A stretch of 64,000 nucleotides of DNA from Apis mellifera (lineage: Eukaryota > Arthropoda > Insecta > Hymenoptera > Apidae), in contig NC_037639.1 of the NCBI RefSeq assembly GCF_003254395.2, positions 7,926,501-7,990,500 of the forward strand, given 5' to 3'. How positions within the stretch are numbered: position 1 is the first letter of the stretch; every line of letters begins with the position of its first letter. Of this stretch, positions 12,728 through 22,635 are shown one piece after another. A model generated the notes under the pieces. The model was not told the DNA's origin. It did no database searches and worked only from the letters and a program-made list of their open reading frames with translations. The translations under genes were made by a program, and so were the position numbers.

Positions 12728-13980
12728 CGCGGCTGTTCACTCCTTCCATCGCTCTTCTTCCGCGCAACTCCTGTCTCCTTCATTCTCTTAGTTAACCAGC
12801 CTCCGATCCCTCCTCATCCGAATCTTCCTCGCGATACTCCCGCTCCTTACCTCGAGGAGTACGTCCTTTCGGCGAGACAGCAGTCGCTTTCGAAGTTTCT
12901 TTCTCACGGATGGATCTCGTAAGGGTGGATTTCTGATTCTCGATCGTGAAGGAAATATATTTAGGAATATATATATAGATTTTCTTGGGGTAAGTTTCTT
13001 TTTTTTTTAGAGGAAGAAATTTTAATGGAAGAATTTTTCGAAGACGCGTTAATTAATTCGTGGTAAAAATTCTGACGGTGGATGGATGGACGGTGATAAA
13101 TTTTAATTTTATTCAGTTTGGCCGAGAAATAAATGGCGATGCGTCGGATAACGTGGATGTAAAGCACATGGAAATAAGCGGGAAATTTAGAGTTACGAGC
13201 AGCAGACAGCGGGCGATAGCATTGAGAACGGCGAAGGCGCTGGTGAAGATAAAAATCACCCTTCGCTTCGTGGACGACCGCGAACGAGCAACGGGGAACA
13301 AGAGGTCTGTAGGCGTCGTCGCAATCTCTGCGGTAGTGAGGATTACATTGTCATAAAGTCGCGAGGAATTTACATGAGGAATGCCTCGCAATAAAACATT
13401 GATGCGACGAATTTGAATACGTTTGTCCCATCGAACCTTCGTTTTCGGATCTTTGACCGTCCTATATCCTTCGTCGTATATATATCCATCCCGAAAATAA
13501 AGTTGCGCCGTGTTTCGATCCATTTCCACCACAAATTTGTTTCTACCGAGACAAATTTAATTAAACTCTATCTCTTCTATTAAAATTCTGAAGATTAATC
13601 GATTTAACAGATATTTCTCTTTTCTTCAGAAAAAGAAAATTATAAAATTTTATCAATCTTATCATCCTTGAAGAATCGATACAATATGATATTCCACCGA
13701 TCCAGAATCTCTTTTCACAATCGATTGCATCGAATCCTCGACAATTTCCAAATTCGTCCGTGGAACGGACGGATTTCGGGTGCTTTCACAAAAATGAAAG
13801 TCGTAAGGAGGATACGATGGTAAAAATCTTCGATTTACCCCTGGATCCACGGTCGAGATATAAGAGGAGAAGGGTTAACCGTGGCTTCGATTGAATCCAA
13901 TAAGATCGTCGTAAAAGACGGAGAAGGAGAAGACGGTAAGAGACAACGGTAGCGTAATCCCACGTTGAATAGCCATGGGA

Positions 13981-13992
13981 GGGGGGGGGGGG
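13981..13992. repeat. 12-base G run
   Basis: An uninterrupted run of 12 G after CCATGGGA. Runs of this length are unstable in replication and are often mis-sized in sequencing, so the exact length is uncertain. Confidence 0.9.
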
Positions 13993-14544
13993 TTAGATTC
14001 CATAGGGCGATACCAACCGATGCTCCAATCATATTTATGGGTTCGGTGGCTCGTCGCTGCGGATTCCTGTCCCCGGATTACGTGGCCAAATAGGATGTCT
14101 TACGGTATCCGGTTCTTGCATCCCTGCCTTCCTCCTTTTTCTTAGCCCGTCGTAAAGAAAGACTAGGCGGTCGACCATGCGTGGATCGTGACTCAGCTTG
14201 ATTCGATGAGAATACCGATCTTGGGATTCCGAACGACGCCGATTTTTATTCGTAGTAAAGAGATTTCGTTACATTTTGAATAATATTATTCGCACTGGGA
14301 TAAAGAGAGACGTTTCGACGATGGAAATTCGTCAAATTCTTTGAATTTTGGAAATAGAAAAAAAAAAGAGAGAGAAGATATCGAAATTGAGATGAAAAAT
14401 ATTATTGCAACTTAAGAGAGAAAATTAAAGGAAATTTATTTTAAACGTGATTCGCATATCATCGCGTTCTGAGAGATTAATAATATGTGAAATTACAATT
14501 TCTTCCGCATTTTGATTAACAATGCCCTGTGTATCTCTTTGCGC

Positions 14545-14564
14545 GTTGGCGCAAAAGTAATTTG
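14545..14564 (+). mobile_element. Possible mariner-type terminal repeat relic
   Basis: The 20-base stretch GTTGGCGCAAAAGTAATTTG closely resembles the outer end of cecropia-type mariner elements, whose inverted repeats start with a GGTTGGTGCAAAAGTAATTG-like word, recalled from general knowledge. I see no partner inverted repeat, no flanking TA duplication on the outer side and no transposase frame nearby. At best this is a solo, eroded end, and it could be chance. Confidence 0.2.
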
Positions 14565-16338
14565 TTAATTGCAAGGAAATGCACGACACTTTTAGGAGAC
14601 GACGTTTCACGTACCCACGAACGATACGGGGCCGCGATTAAATATAATTACGTTTGCGAGTGTCAGTAAAATGTGGAGAAGAGAGACAGGCGAGAGAGAG
14701 ATGTCCTCGTGGGACCAAGAAAGCCGACAGCTCGGTGATAATGATTCACCCGGCGCGGAGCGCCTTAAGACTCTTCATTTGTATTTTAATTAGTGTCGTT
14801 ATGCTAATTACGCGCCATTGCTTCTTGTCCCGTGACGTTTTTTGTTTTCCACCGTTTCCGCCATTTCCGCGAAAAATATCGTCGGAATTTAATCCCTCCA
14901 GCTGTTTAAAGATTTGTAAAAGATTTGGAAAATATTCGAAAATGAAAGCCAACAAATCAATTCGCAACGATCGAATTAAGAATTGAAAAATTCTAAAATG
15001 AATTTCGGAACTAAATTTAAACGTTCATCCGATATCTTTTATCATGAAAAATTACTTGAATACTCTGAATAAATTGTAAAATAATTCTAATGACTCGAAT
15101 ACATAACAACAACTATAACTAAAAACCTGTCCACCAGGAACTCTGAACGCTCAAAGAGAAAACACTTTGAGGGAAACGACAAATCAAATCGTTCCATCCG
15201 CCCCTCCATTCTCGCAGCGGCGTTTTTTTTTTGTCACGCTCCAACCCCCTTCGCTCTTTTCTCACCCTTCGTGGCGGGGCGTAGCTCTCGGCCTCGAGCT
15301 TGTTGCTTTTTCCTCCCCCGACGCGAGCCCGGAACTTTTTGTTATAGTCGCGTCAACTTCTTTAATAATGCAACTCTTTATATTCACGGGCGTTTTTAAC
15401 AAGCGTCGGCCTCGAGATTAGGCGAGAGGAGAAAAAGTGACTGACTCGTACCCTTCGTACCTCCAGCCCGGGAGGGGAGGGGTCCAAGGTAGAGGGCGCG
15501 GAAGCGGCAGGGCGTGAAAACTCGTGAACCACGGGGCGATACTCGCCGAATATGCTCCCGTTACGATGTTTCTTAATTATTATTATTGCCATTGTATTGC
15601 CACCGAGGTAAATGTAGCCGGGCCCTCGCCACCGCGACAATAACAACCGTGCCGGCTATGAATTGCTAATCTCGCGCGACTCAACGCAACCCCCGTGTAC
15701 CGTGAGGAAACGAGGACGATTCTCTCTCTCTCTATACTTTTCGTCCAGTACCCTCGATTCTTGAGACAATTTCTTGAGATGACGGCCACGGTATTTTTGT
15801 ATTTTTCGCTAATGAAAAGCAGCGGAATATGGACCGAGTCCCCCGTGGTCGTTTCGACTGGCAATAATCTTGAGATGGAAAGTAAGAAGATGATTGCGCT
15901 TCGCGCCGTGTGAAAGATGAACTGGTTTTTTACGAGTGGGATATAGTGATTGGGTGAAATTCAATGTGATAAATAAATAAATAGTTTCGTTGGTTAAATC
16001 ATCTATGTGAAGATATTAAGTATTTTTTGAGCAATTTATTCAGGATGAAAATCTTGGATTTGAGAATGATGTAAATATTTTGTGTATTTGTTAAATTTTA
16101 GGAAAGTAGTATTTAAAATGTGATCACGTTATTTGTAACGATATGTTGATTTAATTGTTGATTCAATGTTAATAGATTCATAGGTGGAGAAGCTGTGGAA
16201 AAAATTTAAGCGAAGGGTAGGAATGATAATCGAAGATAAATAAGGGTTGAGAGTTACGAACTCTGTGCGATTGTTAATTCGGTATAATTGATCGAAATGA
16301 AAGTGGAGGCCGCGAGGTGCGTGAAAATTCAACGATCG

Positions 16339-16362
16339 CGCGAAATAAAATATTATTTCGCG
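16339..16362. repeat. Perfect 10-bp hairpin
   Basis: CGCGAAATAA at 16339-16348 is exactly inverted at 16353-16362, with the 4-nt loop AATA between. CG-rich outer and AT-rich inner base pairs make a stable small hairpin. No T run follows on either side and no gene precedes it, so I do not call it a terminator. Its function is unknown. Confidence 0.6.
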
Positions 16363-16659
16363 GGGAAAGAGACAAACGAATCGTCAAACAGAATATTTCC
16401 CGATATTGTATCGAGGGAGAAATGCGACCGATTTCTCTGTAATGCGTTGAAAAAACTCGAGGCAAATTCGAGGCAATTGAGTAAACGTTGGAATTAAAAA
16501 TCGTTGTTCTAAAATTGAGAGAATTTATGATCACCTTTGTGCAAAATACAATCATCGTTACCGCTTCTATTATTCCGCGTACACTTTTCTATTGTCAGAA
16601 TTTGAATAAGCGAAATCACCATCCGAATAAAAATTTTTCCCCATTTATCTTGTTTTCCA

Positions 16660-16995
16660 AAATCTTGTTTTTTGTAAAATCAAAATTATCCTTTCGAACG
16701 ATATTATCAATGATTCGTTATTAATAATTACCGATCAACTAAAATCGTCATTTCATCAAAATTCTTCTTTCTCTTTACTTCCCAAATAAAATGAAAATTA
16801 TGATATTATCCCGTGTATCACTGGATCATCGATCAAAAATTTTATCCCATTATTCTTAATTTTCACGTAAAAATCAAAACTATTATCAATTTGTTTCATT
16901 ATTGAATCGATCATCATCAAAATCTTCACTTTCTCCTCTACTAATCGTTCACAAAATCAAAATTATCTTTCGAATTTTGATATTATTAGTGGTGG
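16660..16995. repeat. Diffuse AT-rich internal repeats
   Basis: Words such as AAAATCAAAATTATC followed by TTTCGAA recur near 16676 and 16955. CATCAAAAT-CTTC-TTTCTC recurs near 16753 and 16914, and ATCAAAACTATTATCAAT lies between. The order suggests an old, degenerate duplication, with units roughly 150-290 bp apart. Identity is low and the boundaries cannot be set by eye. Confidence 0.35.
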
Positions 16996-17242
16996 CCCAC
17001 GAAAATTATCGGTTTCCTTCTGAGAAAGCGTCGAAACGTACAAACGTTGAACCTCTGAAAGAGGAAATTCAGATTTTTCCCTACGGTCGCTACGGGGGTG
17101 CCGCTTTTCAGACACCAAAGCGATTATGGATTTCTTTAATAAGAGGCCGCGTTTAAACAGCTTTGATCAATTCACCCGGGCTAATTCCCACCCGCAGCGA
17201 CCACCACGGCGACCTTCGACCCCTCCTCTCCTCCAACCTACC

Positions 17243-17269
17243 CTCTCTCTCGCTCTCTCTCTCGCTCTC
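17243..17269. repeat. Interrupted CT repeat
   Basis: Three CTCTCTCT-type blocks separated by single G bases (CTCTCTCG units), inside a pyrimidine-rich zone from about 17210 to 17280. Confidence 0.9.
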
Positions 17270-18600
17270 ACCCACCCCCGTCGGGTACCTAACGCTCTGT
17301 GACGTCTCGCGTTACGTGATTTAAGGGGCTCTAAAAACCTTCCTCTGATTAAGCGACCGACTCCGGTGGTGGAACGTCGCTTGCCCTTTTCAGGGCTTGC
17401 TCGCCCTTCTTTTTGCTCGCCCCGACTTACGGACTTGGCGAAATCACCCTGACGACCGCGATCGACGGAAAGTCCATTACGTTTCTAGCGGAATTTCAAT
17501 GAACGAGCCTAACGATCGACGTGAAAAACAGAGAGTTGGCCGGGAAAGGGAGATTTATAAACATAATAAGAGGAGGGGAGGGAAGTTTTTGATAGGATTG
17601 ACGAGAATTCTTGGTACGAAAATTCTTAAACCCTTTCACGGTGAATTGAAACTAATCGTGGAAATAAATTTTTGATCTGTCCGCAAAAAAAATTTATCAC
17701 ACGTGTATCCAAAAATCTTCAATAAATATTCTTCTCGATTCGATGCAGATGTAATCGAAAGAATTGATGCAATTAAGAAGTGATAATACAAGAAGACATT
17801 CTCCTATTCTTTTTCTTTTTTTTTTTTTAATGCTTCGCTTAAATTAAACAAAAAGATATAATTTTCCTAGGAGAAATGCACGATAATATACGCGGCAAAT
17901 GAAATATCCATGGTTGCGTTCGCTACTTCACGAAGATCCGCAAAGACGGAAGATCCACAGCTTTCGGAAGATGGGGGCGAGGGAGAGGAGAGGAGGTCGA
18001 TCCATGGTCGTCAAGTTGGTGAAATGTCTTTGCGGTGATTGAGCAAATATTTGATGAAGCTAGCAAGCTCCTTCTGCCTCGGGGGATGAAACGTGCGGAC
18101 GCACAATCCTCTTCTCCGCGATAGAGAAGAACGGAGAAATCAATAGGCATAAACGATATTCACGGCGGAACTCGATACCTCGACGAAATTCATTTAAAAC
18201 AATTCATTATCCCTCCACGAAGGTATATACATATTAAATATTCATTCTCAATTTTTTCCTTTTTTTTTTTTTTCATTCATTTCAATCACGTTATTCGAGA
18301 GGGAAATTAACGAGATTATAATCGAATTAACTATTTCCAACCGAGGCGAATTTTGAATAGGCTTCATTCAATTCATTTCTAACGCTATAATCCCACGAGA
18401 TACAGTATAAGTTTGAGATGAAAAAAGGATGAAGCGGAGAGAGTAAAGAATCGTCGGTGGATCCCGTTCTTTTCACAAATTAAAACTCGCGCAATTAAGC
18501 GGTCAGGAAGGACGGGGCTAAATCTTGCCTTCCTGTTTACGCTCGCGCTCCTTTCTGCGGGCGAGCCGCTTTATCGAGTTTTCCCTAGCAAACGGTTTTT

Positions 18601-18673
18601 GGAAGGGAGAGAGAAAGAGAAAGGGAGTGAGAGAAAGAGAGAGAGAGAACGAGAGAGAGAGAGAAAAAAGGGA
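18601..18673. repeat. Long GA-rich purine tract
   Basis: About 70 bases are almost purely A and G, with (GA)5-6 blocks separated by AAA, GGG and single C or T bases. It is a compound microsatellite. The plus frames read Arg-Glu-Lys repeats and the minus frames Ser-Leu repeats, and neither should be taken as protein. Confidence 0.92.
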
Positions 18674-19815
18674 GCGAAAAGTGGACGCGCGGCGTCACGA
18701 TGGCGACACGACGACCGGCGTCGCCTGCTGGCTGGCTTCGTAGCAATTATACAATTAGTTAAAGTATCTGGCCGCGTAACGGCCCATAAAACAAACATGA
18801 TTGCGGCTGCTAACTGCTGCGAACCAAGAGGGAGTAACAAGGGGGAGGGAGGGAGGAGGGCCAAGGGTCTCGTTCTAAGTGGCACTGATGAGGTAATAAC
18901 GGGTTGATGATTTTATTGGCACCTCCATTTGCCTTTAAAAAAATCCTTTATCGCTCTTTTCTCTTCTGTTTTTTTTTTCTTCATTTCATGCTTTAATTTT
19001 AATGAACTCCATGATTTAATGTTACTGAAAGTAGTTTGTGATTTGTGGAATTAATTTACAAAACTTTGATTTTTAGAAATTGGAGAAATATCTGAGCTTT
19101 GAGAGAAATTACACTTAAATTACTTTTGATTAACTGATTGAATGAAGTGTATCATTAAGACGTTATTCCTCTTCTTTGATGATGTATCGCGTTGTTGGAT
19201 AAAAGTTTATCGTATCGCGGTATGAGACGATATATTTCATTATTCAAAATATTTTATGATACCTTTGTTCACCGTACCCTCGTGATTCACGTCAAATCGA
19301 TGATATTTTTACCATAGGGCCATAAAGAGGGCCGATAAATATTTCAGAAAAACATAAACACCCGACTCGTGCAAATCCCTCGAACGTCAACGTGAACCGT
19401 AAAGTGATATTTGAGCGAGGTCGGTTGACGGTGGTACCCGAGGAATTTTAACATTCTTCGAGCGTGTGCTACTTTCACCCGCCCCCACGACTCTCCTGTA
19501 TTATGTATGGACCTGAGATCGCATCTCCGCTTCGCAGGAGAGAATACGCCGAAAACTTGACTGATTCGGGCCAATTTTGCCATATTTTATACGTGGTTCA
19601 ATCCAATTCTATCAAAATTAATATTTTCCTTTTTATTATCATTCAATAATCCGGATCTTAATATTCGTATATTAAGATATTATATTTTTTCCATCCAGAA
19701 AAATCTCGAATTCTTCTGAAAAACATTGAATAAATAATATGTTGTTGATTTACATATTGATTTTCCATTCCAAAAAAATCCACATCGTAAGGAAGCATGA
19801 TGTATATTTTAAAGG

Positions 19816-19835
19816 GATGTATTTTAAAATACATC
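19816..19835. repeat. 20-bp perfect palindrome
   Basis: GATGTATTTTAAAATACATC is its own reverse complement over all 20 bases. A close relative (GATGTATATTTTAAA) starts 17 bases upstream, and TTTAAAATACAT occurs again near 19877. Perfect symmetry of this length is expected less than once in random DNA of this size, although AT richness raises the chance. It could be a dimer-binding site or a slippage product. Confidence 0.7.
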
Positions 19836-21655
19836 GTTTCACCGTCGCTCCAACTACTTCCACGTAAATTGAACTATTTAAAATACATACAACAAGCACG
19901 TATATAACCACAAAAAGAGAACAATGAAACGATCTGTGCAACGAGTTCTTCACGAAAGGCTCGAAATCGGTTTTCAGTTAGCGGGTCTCGCAAGCTCGGC
20001 TATATACATAATGCATAACCGTGCGCATCATCGTATCTCCATTTCGTCCTCCTATAAAGGACGGGGAGGAGGCATCGTTGTATCGAGAAAAATGCGCGGG
20101 GGCTCGTCTTTTCTCCCGTCTTGTCCCTCTTATCGTCCCGGGCGACGGCTGCTCGACGAAAGGTGACGACACGTGTGCCAAAGTGAAAATGTATGGCCTT
20201 GCAAGCGCGTGAGCTGACTCCCCCGGAGCGAGACATCTCTAAAAAGTGATTCTCATAACTCGATTCGCGGTGGACCAGGTGACGAGCGATCGAGGGACGT
20301 TAAACTGTTCTCGATATCGTTTTATGAAAATTTCTTGTCTCTGATAATCGTACGATATCGATGGACGTATTCGACGAATCGATATCTTCTTCCTTTTCTT
20401 TTATCCATTTAATATTTTCCAAATTATTTAAAATATACATAAATTCATGTATATTTATTAAAATTCATCCAAAAGCTTGGATTAATTTCTTAAGATTGTA
20501 AGAGAAAGTCTTATCTTATTATCTTAATATCTTATTAATAATCCAAAGATTATTAATTTCTTGTAGATACATTATTTCATCGTCCGACTAATCATTTCTT
20601 ATATTCCATGATCTATGAGATTGGCAATTTTACAAATTTACAATTTACACCCCTATTATTTTGCTGCTTAAAATATCGACAACCCATTTACGTAACTCTC
20701 TACCACTCCCTCGCGCAGCCTACATCTCCTCCCCACCTTCAACATCCACTTCGAGTCCAGCCGAGCGGTGTCTCATTTCTCACGGCGGGCATTGCGATCA
20801 TCGACATTTACCTTGGCGGAAATTCGAGCCAACCGCGTTATTAGCCGCGTAAGTCGAGGTACACGTCGAGAGAAACGTGGGACGAAAGCTGCATAAATAA
20901 GCCGAAGGAAATTTGCAATTATGAATCGAGACTAGAAATACACGGCTGCTGTCCTCGCCCGCCGTGCCCCCTCCCCGCCCCGTCCCCAGGGCCCCCTCTT
21001 TCCATCCCACGAAGCGAGTGCATGCACCCGCACCACCGAGTTCCCGCAGAGTTCCACGGAGGGTGTGTCGCAGGAAAAGTTGAAGGAAGCACAGCTGACG
21101 AGTATGCAAATGCGAACCAACTATCCTGTGCACCTCCGCGACCCTCATCACGCGCTCCTCCCACCCGTAGACGAAACAGTGCAATCCCTGTGTGCGAATT
21201 CGCATTAGCGAGCAACTTTCTGCGCCGAGCTGTGTATGTATGTGTGTCTGCGTGTGTAGGCGTGAGAAAGACAGAGAAAGAGAGAGGAAAGGCATTGATG
21301 ATTTCGTGTTCGTAAACATAACGAATCGAATTGAATTCGAAACGAAAGCCTGAAAGCTTCAAGATTTTCCTCTCCGAGCTTTCGTATAATTGAAAAGACA
21401 CGCATCTGGTGGTATTATTATATTAATTCTATTCCATCGTTATTATTATTACTTCTGCCATCGTATCGTATCCTCCGCTATTATTATACTATTATCGCTT
21501 CGAATCCCACTTCGTATTTTCTATCCCTGGAATGGGGGCGGGGGGAATCTCTGTCTCAATAAGAAAATTACCATATTTCCCTCGGATTGAAATTTTCTCT
21601 TCGCGTTGCACACGGGATAAAATCTTACTTTCACGGTGAAACTTCGGTCGTCGTC

Positions 21656-21680
21656 GAGGAGGAGGAGGAGGAGGAGGAGG
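21656..21680. repeat. (GAG)8 trinucleotide repeat
   Basis: About eight GAG units. As a trinucleotide it keeps frame and encodes Glu repeats on the plus strand and Pro or Leu runs on the minus strand. No surrounding frame looks like a real protein. Confidence 0.95.
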
Positions 21681-22621
21681 AAGGAAAATCTTCTCGAGAT
21701 CAGTCACGCGGCCGACTGACTCGACCACCCGAACCACCCCCCTCGTCTCCATATAGGTTCCATGAACCATTTAGTTCAAACATTTCTTTCCATTCGCTAA
21801 AAGCATTCCCGGCCGCGGCCTCGTCCTCGATGCCATCTAACTTACAATTTAAATAAAAGCAAACACACGTAAGACCCCCGAAGTATACCGATGCGTATAC
21901 TCTTTCTTCGATACTCTATTCTGACACGGTAGAAGTTTCAATGGGCTGCAAGATAGAGAACAGTCCCCGACAGATTCCGGGAGGGTGTGATGAATGTTCT
22001 TTAACCTCGCCGCTTTTCACCCTCCTCCGCCTTCGAGATCAATCGCCAGCCTATTCTCGTTCAACGTTCGAGAGCTCAACGTGCAATGGCTCGATAAATG
22101 TTTCATCGCGATGAACGATTATCTTCGTCCTATTGACTTTTTTTCTTCTTTTCGTTTTTCGAAAAACGAATTTCTTCAATATCTCCTTCTTCGATAGTTA
22201 TTTTTCGGTGAATTATCAAGATGTAATTTCTTTATGAAAACTTTGCTTTCTATTCGATACGATATTTAAAAAAAAGAGAAATTATATTCCACGAGATTGT
22301 GTTTCGATAGTTTCGAACGACTCCATCCACGGCTCTGTTAAATTGAGCCCGACTTGTTGGCCTTTTGGCCTCTACACACTCTTGCGGATCATCCTAATAT
22401 CGGATCGGTCGAATTGCGAATTCGACGCTCGTAAAATTAACGAACCTTGTTGCTTCCCTCCCACTTCCGCCCCCACTCCCCCTCCTGCTGTCCCTTGTTT
22501 CTTCTCTCCTCGCCAAAGATCGAATTCCTCCTTTGTACGCTGCCTACAGTGCTTCGAGAACTATTCACCAACTTCTTTGTGCGAAGCAATCAGGAAGCCG
22601 GAGTATAAACGCTAGATACAA

Positions 22622-22635
22622 ACGGCACGTGCCGT
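22622..22635. promoter_or_regulatory. 14-bp palindrome centred on an E-box
   Basis: ACGGCACGTGCCGT is perfectly symmetric, with CACGTG at its centre. CACGTG is the core E-box of bHLH factors such as Myc/Max, USF and Clock/Cycle, and symmetric flanks suit a homodimer. There is no nearby start site or gene to say what it would control. The sequence match is certain; use as a binding site is a guess. Confidence 0.3.

Larger units (their letters stand above)
10001..15000. other. Non-coding stretch
   Basis: No gene is supported. 10260-11520 is moderately AT-rich without simple repeats. 11560-12000 and 12370-12860 are GC-rich and contain pyrimidine tracts, including CCACT and CCCCT repeats near 12611-12727. 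13060-13530 is open on both strands with a balanced composition and is discussed in the findings. A 12-base G run and a possible transposon end are listed separately. 14400-14660 and 14880-15130 are AT-rich. Confidence 0.65.
15001..20000. other. Non-coding stretch, AT-rich core
   Basis: No gene is supported with confidence. 15150-15700 is GC-rich. 15749-15881 is a weak exon-like segment described in the findings. 15960-17000 is strongly AT-rich and carries a hairpin and a diffuse repeat. 17160-17280 is a pyrimidine block. 18240-18470 is AT-rich. 18500-18880 is GC-rich with a long GA tract. 19600-19900 is AT-rich with a 20-bp palindrome. Confidence 0.7.

Noticed and set aside
20764..20848. Segment between GAGTCCAG and GTAAGTCG on the plus strand
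   Set aside because: The acceptor tract is interrupted by purines and only one frame is open. It is weaker than the candidates kept and probably chance.
20798..21405. Minus-strand frames of 173 and 160 codons
   Set aside because: All minus frames are open over the same GC-rich DNA, and the peptides include Ser/Leu and His/Thr runs from CT and CA repeats.
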